Shown: piece by piece, positions 15,568 to 22,118 of the stretch
Layout: each line of letters begins with the position of its first letter
Numbering within the stretch: position 1 is the first letter of the stretch
Virus record (IMG/VR): IMGVR_UViG_3300027847_002746
Coordinates: 1 to 23,024 of that record
Reading direction: 5' to 3' (one strand)
Length of the DNA stretch: 23,024 nt
From: a virus
The notes under the pieces: model-generated
What the model was told of the DNA's origin: nothing
The model's database searches: none
The model's input: the letters and a program-made list of their open reading frames with translations, nothing else
Program-made: the position numbers and the translations under genes

Positions 15568-15581
15568 GGAGATTCCTTGAG

Positions 15582-15953
15582 TTATGCGAGCTTGAAAGCT
15601 GCCGTTGCTTTGGTGATCGAGCGTTTGGCGACAACACCCTTTTTCACCATGTGATTGAGAACTTCGTTGAATTCGTCTGCGTGTTGAAACGTGATTGCTT
15701 CCGCGACACCCAGGCGGATTTCTCCGCGTTTGCGTTCGCGACCATCGTCCAGAACCAGCACGATGTATGCTGCCACTTCTTGGACTCGCTTTAGGCGCCT
15801 GTCCATGCTTGCAGCGTCGCGAGATTCAGCTGCTGCGAAACGATCGAGGACCTCTCGCCCGGAGAGCTCGCCTGTCATCTCGCCAATCATGCAGCTTGCA
15901 AGTGCATCGAGCACATGGTTGTCAGCAGCGAAATCTGGAAGTTGTTTGGTCAT
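15582..15953 (-). CDS. hypothetical protein, possible winged helix at C-terminus, 123 aa
   Basis: ATG at 15953 follows CAGGAG at good distance; the frame is open further upstream through the promoter and was not used. The product is largely helical (DALASCMIGEMTGELSG, RLKRVQEVAAYIVLVLDDG) and ends with HMVKKGVVAKRSITKATAAF, resembling a recognition helix plus wing. First gene behind copy D, followed by two more in line. Confidence 0.65.
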   Translation of the reverse strand: MTKQLPDFAADNHVLDALASCMIGEMTGELSGREVLDRFAAAESRDAASMDRRLKRVQEVAAYIVLVLDDGRERKRGEIRLGVAEAITFQHADEFNEVLNHMVKKGVVAKRSITKATAAFKLA

Positions 15954-15992
15954 TTTGTGTCTCCTGTTTGTTGTTTCGTTTGCCTTACAACA

Positions 15993-16021
15993 AGTATAAC
16001 GTAGGTTGTGGAGCAAAGCTG
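15993..16021 (-). promoter_or_regulatory. cassette promoter copy D
   Basis: CAGCTT (16021-16016), 17-nt spacer with CACAACC, TATACT (15998-15993). The leader (AAGGCAAACGAAACAACAAA) is shared with copy E. The -35 overlaps the 3' arm of a UUCG hairpin. Confidence 0.75.
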
Positions 16022-16034
16022 CCCGAAGGCAGCT
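16017..16034 (-). terminator. UUCG hairpin of promoter copy D
   Basis: AGCTGCC-TTCG-GGCAGCT on the minus strand, a perfect 7-bp stem with a UUCG loop, followed by TTG. It follows the 22-codon frame stopping at 16050. It may end or pause the upstream transcript and forms the -35 region of the next promoter. Confidence 0.5.
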
Positions 16035-16049
16035 CGTTCCTCATCTTTC

Positions 16050-16118
16050 TCAGTCTTCTTTTTCAGCTTCTTCCAGGCTCGCAATGCTGCATAAATCGTC
16101 CAGCCAACCGTTGTCCAT
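16050..16118 (-). CDS. 22-codon ORF, remnant or miniature copy of the 16423 gene end
   Basis: ATG at 16118 has GGGAG eight bases upstream. The 22-residue product (MDNGWLDDL, then SLEEAEKED) matches the last residues of the 94-aa protein at 16423-16707 (IDNDWLGDF, then RLEEAEEED). The DNA over about 80 bases is roughly 84% identical by eye, and an ATC-to-ATG change creates the start. It may be a duplication remnant or a small peptide sharing a tail with its paralogue. Confidence 0.5.
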   Translation of the reverse strand: MDNGWLDDLCSIASLEEAEKED

Positions 16119-16150
16119 CGTACCGTCTCCCGTTGTTGTTGTGAAGTGAA

Positions 16151-16324
16151 TCAGACCTTGCCAATCATCTCGCCGCATTCGTCCCAAATTTCGATAAAGG
16201 AATATCCAGTTCCTTTCGGGCAGTGTCGGACAACATACGTCCAGTCTTCGTCTCCGCGTTGCATGTCGGCAGCGGCTTTTTCAGCGGCTTCAGGCGTGAA
16301 AAGTTTTTCAGTTCTGTCGAGCAT
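16151..16324 (-). CDS. small hypothetical phage protein, 57 aa
   Basis: Two ATGs exist: 16333 sits directly against CAGGAG with no spacing, while 16324 has nine bases, so 16324 is preferred. The product runs EKLFTPEAAEKAAADM, GDEDWTYVVRHCPKGTGYSF, IEIWDECGEMIGKV. The central W-T-Y-V-V and the Gly-Tyr-Ser-Phe-Ile-Glu-Ile stretch is a pattern of small phage proteins of unknown function. Driven by copy E. Confidence 0.7.
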   Translation of the reverse strand: MLDRTEKLFTPEAAEKAAADMQRGDEDWTYVVRHCPKGTGYSFIEIWDECGEMIGKV

Positions 16325-16365
16325 CTTCTTCATCTCCTGTTTGTTGTTTCGTTTGCCTTACAACA

Positions 16366-16394
16366 AGTATAACGACCACAACCGTGTTCAGCTG
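16366..16394 (-). promoter_or_regulatory. cassette promoter copy E
   Basis: CAGCTG (16394-16389), 17-nt spacer with GGTTGTG, TATACT (16371-16366). Upstream A-rich GAAAGATGAAGAAACAAGC is shared with copies B and F; the leader is shared with copy D. Confidence 0.75.
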
Positions 16395-16422
16395 CCACGA
16401 AGTGCTTGTTTCTTCATCTTTC

Positions 16423-16707
16423 TCAGTCTTCTTCTTCAGCTTCTTCCAAACGAGCAACGCTGGTAAAATCTCCCAGCCAATCGTTGTCGATCGCATTCTG
16501 CGACTCAGCAATTATCTCCTCTTCAAAAGGCGTCTCCCGCAGCTGAACGATCAAACGCTCAAGCCACTGCGGATTGTCTTTCAGGTCGTCAACGGTAACG
16601 GCACGGGTGCCAGACTCAGTGTCTGCAAATCGACCTGCCAGTGCGAGCAGCTCCGCAATTGCCGCTTCTCCAAAAGTGAGCTCGACTGTGATTTTGAGTT
16701 CTGCCAT
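16423..16707 (-). CDS. hypothetical protein, 94 aa
   Basis: The frame is open upstream; ATG 16716 abuts AGGAG while ATG 16707 has nine-base spacing and is chosen. The product (MAELKITVELTFGEAAIAEL) has a strand followed by helices and ends with an acidic tail, LEEAEEED. No family known. Its last 22 codons are copied at 16050-16118. Driven by copy F. Confidence 0.65.
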   Translation of the reverse strand: MAELKITVELTFGEAAIAELLALAGRFADTESGTRAVTVDDLKDNPQWLERLIVQLRETPFEEEIIAESQNAIDNDWLGDFTSVARLEEAEEED

Positions 16708-16751
16708 TGCTGTCATCTCCTGTTTGCTGTTGTTGTCCACGTCACACAACA

Positions 16752-16780
16752 AGTATAACGTAGGTTGTGTCAATTAGCTG
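16752..16780 (-). promoter_or_regulatory. cassette promoter copy F
   Basis: CAGCTA (16780-16775), 17-nt spacer with CACAACC, TATACT (16757-16752). It stands at the upstream end of the cassette run; only the repeat array and a terminator lie beyond it until 17069. The leader (GTGACGTGGACA) matches that of copy A. Confidence 0.75.
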
Positions 16781-16842
16781 CCACGAAGTGCTTGTTTCTT
16801 CATCTTTCTTGAAGAGTTTTTTCACGGAGAAGGGACTGAACG

Positions 16843-16998
16843 GAATCATTACTGATGAATCATTAGTGGCATCCCTTCATAACGGAAGAATCATTACTGA
16901 TGAATCATAACGGAAGAATCATTAGTGGCATCCCTGAATCATACTGGATGAATCATTACTGATGAATCATAACGGAAGAATCATTACTGATGAATCAT
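16843..16998. repeat. array of ten GAATCAT repeats, mostly 14-nt period
   Basis: GAATCAT starts at 16843, 16857, 16888, 16902, 16916, 16936, 16950, 16964, 16978 and 16992. Seven of nine gaps are exactly 14, the others 31 and 20. Units vary after the heptamer: TACTGAT, AACGGAA, ACTGGAT, and TAGTGGCATCCCT. The 14-nt period is not a multiple of three, and no frame is open, so it is not coding. Together with promoter F and the terminator this fills the gene-free stretch 16708-17068. Candidate origin iterons or a regulator-binding array. Confidence 0.7.
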
Positions 16999-17017
16999 TA
17001 GTGATGATGAGACCACG

Positions 17018-17044
17018 AAAAAAGGGGACCAACGAGGCCCCCTT
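17018..17044 (-). terminator. strong Rho-independent terminator of the DUF932 operon
   Basis: On the minus strand GGGGGCC-TCGTT-GGTCCCC is followed by TTTTTT (17023-17018), a GC-rich stem with a six-T tail, about 25 bases after the stop at 17069. It separates the replication operon from the repeat array. Confidence 0.85.
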
Positions 17045-17068
17045 CCAACGCTGCGCCTTCCGACCGCA

Positions 17069-18100
17069 TTAGGCGAGCATTGCGAACGCTCGTTTCATGG
17101 CATCCTGAGAGCGGACTTGGCTCACTCCGTTCAGGTTGCTTGCAGCACGACGGCGAAGCGTGTCTTCACCAGTCATTGTTCTATCGTGCTGGATGTAACC
17201 GGTGTAGGCGTTGAACGCTGTCCACCAGTTGTCGCCGCTTGTTGGTCGCTCGTTGTCAAAGCGAGCTGCGAAGGCAAGGTATCCTTTTTGTGCCTTCTCA
17301 ACACGATTTTCTTCGTGCCCAGTTTGCGGGTTCTCAGGAATGTCACCAAAATCTGCCGTGTAGCAGTTGAGGAAGAACTGCTGATAGTCTTCAACCTTGG
17401 CACTGTGCTTGGCAAGCGTGTTGAAGGCTTCCAGCTCTCCATCAATACCATTGTGGTAGAACTCGATAGCGGACTTGGCAGCAGCAATCCGATCTGCCAT
17501 CTTCGCCGTGTGCTTAACTGACATGCTCAGCACGGTATTCTTCTTGCCGCTGCGGAGGGCGGCATGGAGAGTATTTGCACACACCACACGCACCGTTACC
17601 GGGATCACTTTGAGCGGGCAGCTTCCATCGTGCCCGTTCATTGCCAGCAAGTAGGGATTGACTGGGTCGTTGCCAATTGCAACTTCTTTGCCCTTAACCA
17701 AAAACCAAACTCGCTTGCCACCGTACAGCGAACCAGCTGTCTCGATGCAGTGATTGTCCCCTCCAGCGATGTTGACAATGTCGGAGCAGAAGGCTGCCAC
17801 TTCACTGTTTTGAACAACGCAGAAGGATTTGGACGTGATGCCCAGTACGTTTTGCCCATCAGGCAGGTCGCTGCGGACATTGCAAACATGGTCGGGGATC
17901 GCGATGCGGGATTCATTGAGATCTGTTCCAGCACCTTCCTCGCCAATGTACAGCGGGCGTTGATGGACTGTCCAATCGATGCCCGCTTCCACAAGTGCCT
18001 CTTCAGGCGTAGGAGCATCTTTGACAATTGTGCCCAGCCCGTGCCAAGCTCCGCGTTCGTGCAGTACAACTCCGTCAGTTTCGGTAATTTCGTGAGCCAT
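17069..18100 (-). CDS. DUF932/TIGR03299 phage/plasmid-like protein
   Basis: ATG at 18100 has GGAG with nine-base spacing, so the frame-open extension upstream (through the leader) is not used. The 343-aa product begins AHEITETDGVVLHERGAWHG and contains WTVHQRPLY, VWFLVKG and VRVVCANTLHAAL, hallmarks of the DUF932 (TIGR03299) family common in phages and plasmids. The biochemical role is not established in the family; it often sits near replication genes, as here. It follows the primase at a 125-base gap that holds a folded leader. Confidence 0.85.
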   Translation of the reverse strand: MAHEITETDGVVLHERGAWHGLGTIVKDAPTPEEALVEAGIDWTVHQRPLYIGEEGAGTDLNESRIAIPDHVCNVRSDLPDGQNVLGITSKSFCVVQNSEVAAFCSDIVNIAGGDNHCIETAGSLYGGKRVWFLVKGKEVAIGNDPVNPYLLAMNGHDGSCPLKVIPVTVRVVCANTLHAALRSGKKNTVLSMSVKHTAKMADRIAAAKSAIEFYHNGIDGELEAFNTLAKHSAKVEDYQQFFLNCYTADFGDIPENPQTGHEENRVEKAQKGYLAFAARFDNERPTSGDNWWTAFNAYTGYIQHDRTMTGEDTLRRRAASNLNGVSQVRSQDAMKRAFAMLA

Positions 18101-18121
18101 GTCTATCGATCTCCAAAAAGG

Positions 18122-18174
18122 GTTGATGTTTGTGGCAAACAAATTCGTCTGCCTCAACTTCATAATACATCAAC
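18122..18174 (-). promoter_or_regulatory. structured leader before the DUF932 gene
   Basis: On the minus strand GTTGATGT and ACATCAAC (18174-18167 and 18129-18122) form an 8-bp outer stem around an inner stem GGCAGAC/GTTTGCC with 6-nt loop GAATTT and one G-U pair, which works only in minus-strand RNA. CCTTTTT follows at once, then the ribosome site GGAG. This resembles an attenuator or regulated leader. No known riboswitch class is recognised. Confidence 0.5.
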
Positions 18175-18225
18175 GAGAATGAAACTCACCGGTGTCCTGC
18201 TTCTTTTTCAGAAAGATATCCAAAA

Positions 18226-19119
18226 TCAGTATTCCATCAGAAATTGCTCGCGGAGCTCTTGCAGTTCGTGCTTATCAGCAGATGCTGGATCGTCGCCAGT
18301 CTCCAATTGGATGTTGATTGTCAGTCCATCAAACGGAGCCAACTGCTTCGCGAGAGCATCCGCCCGCTGCTGTGCATCCGCACTCGCATCGAAACAGATG
18401 ACGCGATTTGGATATTTGGCAAGCCGCATCACTTGCTCTTTTGTGTACGAGGTTCCGAATGTGCATCCCGATCCAGGCCCTATCGCCCACGCGTCGAAGG
18501 GACCCTCAACTATCACGACTGAGTAACGTAGCAGATGCTCTCCGTAGATGAGATGTTTGTGCGGATAGATCTCCTCTTTTTCACTTGCAGAGTGATAGCG
18601 GCGCTCTGCTGTGTCATCAATCGTCCTCGTTGTCCAGGAGACAGTCTTGCCCTTCTCGTCCATAATGGGGATGTAGATTCGCCATTGCAGTTTTGAAGAG
18701 ATACCAATGCCGCCGACCATCCAAAGTTGATGCAAGACATCTGGATCAAATCCTCGTTTAGAGAGATATTTCTCGTGTGCTGCTTGCAGTGGGCCAATAC
18801 CAGCGGGCTTGACAAGCACCTTGTCCGGGTCATAGACGACCGCCGTGTCCTCTGCCCTTGTCCGCGGTAACGAGTTCCAGAGCTTTACCGCCTCGGCGTG
18901 ACTGATGCGGCACAGCATGGCAAGAACATTGGGTCCTTTCTGGAGACCACATTGCCAGCAGTTGACGCGGTTGGTACGTTCCTCAAACCCTAGCCGATAC
19001 TTCTGCCATCCAGGTGAACAAAAAGGGCAATCCACACCGATCCATCCAGAGCGGACGTGGTGATGTTGAGTGACAAACGGTACATGGTACCGCTCTAGGA
19101 TTTGAGTGACGTTGTTCAT
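18226..19119 (-). CDS. DnaG-like primase (zinc finger plus Toprim)
   Basis: The N-terminus has a zinc ribbon, C31PFC34 and C54WQC57, and the C-terminal half a Toprim domain: VVIVEGPFDAWAIG (about 201-214, with the catalytic Glu) and RVICFDASADAQQRADALA (from 239), where Asp-Ala-Ser replaces the usual Asp-x-Asp. Length 297 aa, short for a full DnaG but fit for a phage primase without a helicase domain. Its ATG overlaps the stop of the ribbon-helix-helix gene (ATGA), so it is coupled. It would prime phage DNA synthesis. Confidence 0.85.
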   Translation of the reverse strand: MNNVTQILERYHVPFVTQHHHVRSGWIGVDCPFCSPGWQKYRLGFEERTNRVNCWQCGLQKGPNVLAMLCRISHAEAVKLWNSLPRTRAEDTAVVYDPDKVLVKPAGIGPLQAAHEKYLSKRGFDPDVLHQLWMVGGIGISSKLQWRIYIPIMDEKGKTVSWTTRTIDDTAERRYHSASEKEEIYPHKHLIYGEHLLRYSVVIVEGPFDAWAIGPGSGCTFGTSYTKEQVMRLAKYPNRVICFDASADAQQRADALAKQLAPFDGLTINIQLETGDDPASADKHELQELREQFLMEY

Positions 19120-19274
19120 TTCCTCTTCCGGGCGTTGTGGCGAGCGATTTCGTTTTCGAGAAGTTCGATCGTTCGATCACGCATGGAGATCTTTCGATCT
19201 ACGCAAACCTTCTTGAATTCGTCTCTCACGTCTTCAGGCACGCCTGGTACGTTGATTGTGCAAATCTTGCTCAT
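19116..19274 (-). CDS. ribbon-helix-helix regulator, 52 aa
   Basis: A short gene between helicase and primase with ATGA overlaps at both ends. The product has an N-terminal strand (KICTINVPGVP), a helix (EDVRDEFKKVCVDRKI) and a second helix (RDRTIELLENEIARHNARK), the ribbon-helix-helix pattern of CopG/Arc-like DNA-binding proteins. It may regulate its own operon or bind a nearby repeat such as the GAATCAT array or the promoter palindrome, as inference. Confidence 0.7.
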   Translation of the reverse strand: MSKICTINVPGVPEDVRDEFKKVCVDRKISMRDRTIELLENEIARHNARKRK

Positions 19275-20635
19275 TTCGATTCCTTTTTCATTTCGTTTAG
19301 AAGCTCTTCATAAATGTTGAAGGTGGCAACTTCTTTGTCACCATCAATTGCGGCGGATGCCACTTTTTGTCGGCTTTGAAGAATGCGACACAATCGCTCC
19401 TCAATCGTCCCTTTACCGACGATGTAATCGATCAGGATTTCTCTCTCCTGCCCGATACGCTCCAGTCTTCCCTCACATTGAAAGTGAGTGGAAGGATTCC
19501 ACCACAGCTCGACGAACGATAATCGCCGTGCTGCCTTTTGTAGACCATCAACTCCAATGCCCGCTGCCTTGATATTGCAGACAGCGAGGCGTGTTTCTGG
19601 ATCGCGTTGAAAAACATCAACCGCGAGTTGTCGATCCTTACCTGTTACTCCACCGTGAATTTGAATTGATTTGACAGAGATGTTCTTTACGAGCGACTCT
19701 CCGATGTCTCGATGGATGCACATCACCACGAGCTTCTCATCTGGATTCTCCTTCAACCAGCCGTGCATCTTTTTGCACACGGCATCTATCTTCAATCGTG
19801 CTGCAAGGCGAAGCAGGTATCCAACCTGTGCCATGCCAGCTGCCTTGAGTGATGAGTTTGCCTTCTTCGGATGCTTCTTGCGTATCCAGATGGCAAAATT
19901 GTCCCTCGCTTCTTCATACTGCTGTGGATCGGACAGCGGAGCTCTCAGTATCTGTCTCTTCAGATCAGGCAGCCCAACTATCACTCCCTTCCTGCGTCGT
20001 ATCATCCCCAGTCGCGTCAGCTTGGCGTGCAGCTCCGGCAAGTTTGAAGCTCCACTGTAATCCATTCCTTGAAATCCCATCTTGGGAGCACAAAACCTGT
20101 TCGCGTAGATTTGGAAATTGTTGAACTCCTTTGGCCAGATGATGTTGACTGTTGAGTACAGCTCCACAGGTCGATTGACAATTGGAGTGCCGCTCATTGC
20201 GAGCGTACGTCCAATCTTCCTGCTCAACTTGCGAGCAGCTTGTGTCCGTTTGCTCTGCTTGTTTGCGAGGTACTGGCTTTCATCCAGTATCATCATTTTC
20301 AGTTTGAGGGATTCGAGATATGTTCTCCAATGCGGAAGCACGTCGTAGTTGATGATGAGAATCTTCGCAGCTCCATCGATCACTCCCTTCTCAGATGGAG
20401 GAGTCCGCCCATTGCAGATCGCAGTCGTCATCCCCATCTTGTTCGCTTCACGCTGCCAGTTAATCTTGACGGCGGAAGGACAGACAATGACAGCGGGCGT
20501 CCAGTCTGGATTGCGTCGCAAACAACCGAGAGCTGTGATGGTTTTCCCCAGTCCCATGTCGTCTGCCAGCAAGCAGCTACCATCGCATTCCTCGATGCGA
20601 AGGATAGCTACTTTTTGATGCTCAAATGGTTTCAT
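19271..20635 (-). CDS. SNF2-family DEAD-like helicase
   Basis: ATG at 20635 overlaps the sigma gene stop; the open frame extends upstream but inside the sigma gene. LLADDMGLGKT (22-32) is Walker A with the SNF2-type DDMGLGKT, LDESQYLANK (117-126) is the DESQ version of Walker B, SGTP (148-151) motif III, and QCEGRLERIGQ (386-396) motif VI. Total 454 aa, the core helicase only, as in phage SNF2 proteins that translocate on dsDNA in replication or recombination. Coupled to the ribbon-helix-helix and primase genes. Confidence 0.9.
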   Translation of the reverse strand: MKPFEHQKVAILRIEECDGSCLLADDMGLGKTITALGCLRRNPDWTPAVIVCPSAVKINWQREANKMGMTTAICNGRTPPSEKGVIDGAAKILIINYDVLPHWRTYLESLKLKMMILDESQYLANKQSKRTQAARKLSRKIGRTLAMSGTPIVNRPVELYSTVNIIWPKEFNNFQIYANRFCAPKMGFQGMDYSGASNLPELHAKLTRLGMIRRRKGVIVGLPDLKRQILRAPLSDPQQYEEARDNFAIWIRKKHPKKANSSLKAAGMAQVGYLLRLAARLKIDAVCKKMHGWLKENPDEKLVVMCIHRDIGESLVKNISVKSIQIHGGVTGKDRQLAVDVFQRDPETRLAVCNIKAAGIGVDGLQKAARRLSFVELWWNPSTHFQCEGRLERIGQEREILIDYIVGKGTIEERLCRILQSRQKVASAAIDGDKEVATFNIYEELLNEMKKESK

Positions 20636-21144
20636 ATTAGTTGGAGAGCTCCCTCTATCTCCGTGAATGAATCGTTCACTTCGTTTACCGTCCAACCTTT
20701 GTCGTGCAGGTATTCTCTGATGCACGTTCGATAATTGCGAGGAGCTCCGCCCTTGCCTTCAATCGCTGTCCACAGGTCCGCGGGTGTCTCTTGAATCAGC
20801 TGCAAGACAGTTTCTGCCTCTTCGCCAACCAACGCCACCAGGTCGGGGACGATTGACTCTTCTTCTTCACGCTGCTGTGGAATGTACTCTCCGAGTGAGC
20901 TTGTTTTGATACGCCGCTTGTTGAATCTCCACTCGCCCATCAATCTCCGATAGATGGATGTTGACAGGTAGCAGTGGAACGGAGCTCCACCTGGCTTCCA
21001 CTGCTCGTAGGCAGTCATGTAGGTCAAGTTTGCAGTGGACATCAGGTCGTCAATCAGTCCGCCGTGCCTCTTTTGGAACTTGTGGCAGACGAAAAACATC
21101 AGTCTCTGGACTTCCTCGTAAGTCTCTTCGATCGGGCTTTGCAT
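20632..21144 (-). CDS. phage sigma-70-like factor
   Basis: The 170-aa product begins with a helix (EEVQRLMFFVCHKFQKRH), then GGLIDDLMSTANLTYMTAYE and FHCYLSTSIYRRLMGEWRF, matching sigma region 2 (the D-L-x-x-x-A-x-x-G-type helix and the core Y-x-x-x-I-R-like segment with basic residues). The C-terminal 60 residues may hold a degenerate region 4 helix-turn-helix (YRTCIREYLHDKGWTVNEV). It is the first gene after a sigma-70-like promoter and overlaps the helicase ATG. It could redirect polymerase to phage promoters, perhaps the CAGCT/TATACT copies. Confidence 0.7.
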   Translation of the reverse strand: MQSPIEETYEEVQRLMFFVCHKFQKRHGGLIDDLMSTANLTYMTAYEQWKPGGAPFHCYLSTSIYRRLMGEWRFNKRRIKTSSLGEYIPQQREEEESIVPDLVALVGEEAETVLQLIQETPADLWTAIEGKGGAPRNYRTCIREYLHDKGWTVNEVNDSFTEIEGALQLI

Positions 21145-21179
21145 TGGTGTCCCTTGGTTAAAGGTTAATGAACAGTTGA

Positions 21180-21207
21180 ATTATAGCGTTCATTTGAACG
21201 GTTGCAA
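21180..21207 (-). promoter_or_regulatory. promoter with palindromic operator for the sigma-helicase-primase operon
   Basis: On the minus strand TTGCAA (21207-21202) and TATAAT (21185-21180) are separated by 16 bases. The spacer contains the inverted repeat CGTTCA-AA-TGAACG (21200-21187), a good operator for a repressor placed between the polymerase contacts. The sigma gene start (21144) is about 36 bases downstream of the -10. Confidence 0.7.
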
Positions 21208-21211
21208 GTCA

Positions 21212-21607
21212 CTACGGCTTGGAAAGCATAATTTTCCGGATTGCCTCCTTGCAGGGGACAAGGTCTCCGAAGAAGAAATTGTGGCGTCGTGCCACCTCCC
21301 AATCTTTGGAGGAGATGGCTTTGTCGCCCGCTTTGCGAAAATCTTCCAGCAGCTTATCCATTGCTTCAGACCAGGTTGGTTCTCGTATGCTGCCGAGCGG
21401 AGTGATCTCCCTTCTTGTTGGGTTGATGCGGACGTTGCTGCCGCAGTTGAGACAGATGTAAACCACGTTCATGTCCGTCGCGATCTGATTCATCGGTTCA
21501 TCGAACGTCCAATTCTCGATCGTCGGAACAATTTTGATGGGCTTGGTTGCTTCGAAGATAGCGGGCTCCTCGTTGCAGTGCGGACAGGTCATTTCGTTTT
21601 TGCTCAT
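21212..21607 (-). CDS. zinc-ribbon-like hypothetical protein, 131 aa
   Basis: ATG at 21607 overlaps the upstream stop (ATGA), with GAGGAGG as ribosome site. The product has C8PHC11 and C52LNC55, forming a likely zinc ribbon with a long loop, and a helical C-terminal half (WSEAMDKLLEDFRKAG, DWEVARRHNFF). Function unknown. It ends four bases before the -35 of the sigma promoter and closes the right-hand operon; no terminator was seen in between. Confidence 0.65.
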   Translation of the reverse strand: MSKNEMTCPHCNEEPAIFEATKPIKIVPTIENWTFDEPMNQIATDMNVVYICLNCGSNVRINPTRREITPLGSIREPTWSEAMDKLLEDFRKAGDKAISSKDWEVARRHNFFFGDLVPCKEAIRKIMLSKP

Positions 21608-22008
21608 TCCGCCTCCTCGTTTTTGATATCTGACAAATGAGCAACAGCTCCACGATCCATTATCTGCTTAAGGCGTTTCCGCATTGGCAGAGAGATCGTA
21701 TCGCCTAGGTCAAGTCCGTCCGCCCACTCCAGCAGCTCGCCGACAATGTGAGCCAGCACCACAACTCGCGTTTCTTTGTAGTTGCGGTTCGCTCCGTTTA
21801 TCGCGGTGAACTCAAGACCTGAAGCGATGTCGATTTCTACTTTTGTGCAGATCTTCCGGATGAGTTGTTCTGAAGGACTAGTCTTCAATTCTCGTTTTAA
21901 GAATCTGAGGATGTGATGCATCGGCTTTTTGTCCATCTGCTTTTTGTGGAGGACGAGGCAATTCATCACGTCGAGTTTTTGGTCATCAGTCAGTTTTCGG
22001 GTTCTCAT
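21604..22008 (-). CDS. hypothetical helical protein, 134 aa
   Basis: ATG at 22008 shares a base with the stop of the 36-codon frame upstream (TAATG). The product is helical with basic segments (KLTDDQKLDVMNCLVLHKKQ, HHILRFLKRELK, SEQLIRKICTKVEIDI), possibly DNA-binding in style, but no family is recognised. Part of the 22808-21212 operon. Confidence 0.6.
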   Translation of the reverse strand: MRTRKLTDDQKLDVMNCLVLHKKQMDKKPMHHILRFLKRELKTSPSEQLIRKICTKVEIDIASGLEFTAINGANRNYKETRVVVLAHIVGELLEWADGLDLGDTISLPMRKRLKQIMDRGAVAHLSDIKNEEAE

Positions 22009-22118
22009 TATTCTTCTCCAAAGGTCAAGGAGTCTGCCTCATCAGGTGCCGGGCAACACCCCAGCACGACGCCCAGGTTGGGCGTTTCGGCATCAGCTGC
22101 TCTGCTTTGTCGTTTCAC
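22008..22118 (-). CDS. possible 36-aa ORF overlapping both neighbours
   Basis: GTG at 22118 lies inside the end of the upstream gene, and the stop shares a base with the downstream ATG. The product (SRAADAETPNLGVVLGCCPA, then PDEADSLTFGEE) is protein-like and fills the only gap in this operon. The ribosome site is weak. Two perfect or near-perfect hairpins overlap it, so the segment could also be a structured RNA. Confidence 0.4.
   Translation of the reverse strand: MKRQSRAADAETPNLGVVLGCCPAPDEADSLTFGEE
22046..22085 (-). other. two tandem hairpins in an operon gap
   Basis: On the minus strand ACGCCCA-ACC-TGGGCGT (22085-22069, perfect 7-bp stem) is followed at once by GTGCTGGG-GTGTTG-CCCGGCAC (22067-22046, 8-bp stem with one wobble). 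No T-run follows, so a simple terminator is unlikely. They lie within the 36-codon frame and just before the 22008 gene. Confidence 0.5.

Noticed and set aside
16843-16998. CRISPR array
   Set aside because: Repeats are only 7-14 nt with short linkers, with no spacer-like unique sequences of 30 nt and no cas genes.
17564-18526. 320-codon plus-strand frame
   Set aside because: It lies opposite the DUF932 and primase genes, which have clear family motifs; shadow.
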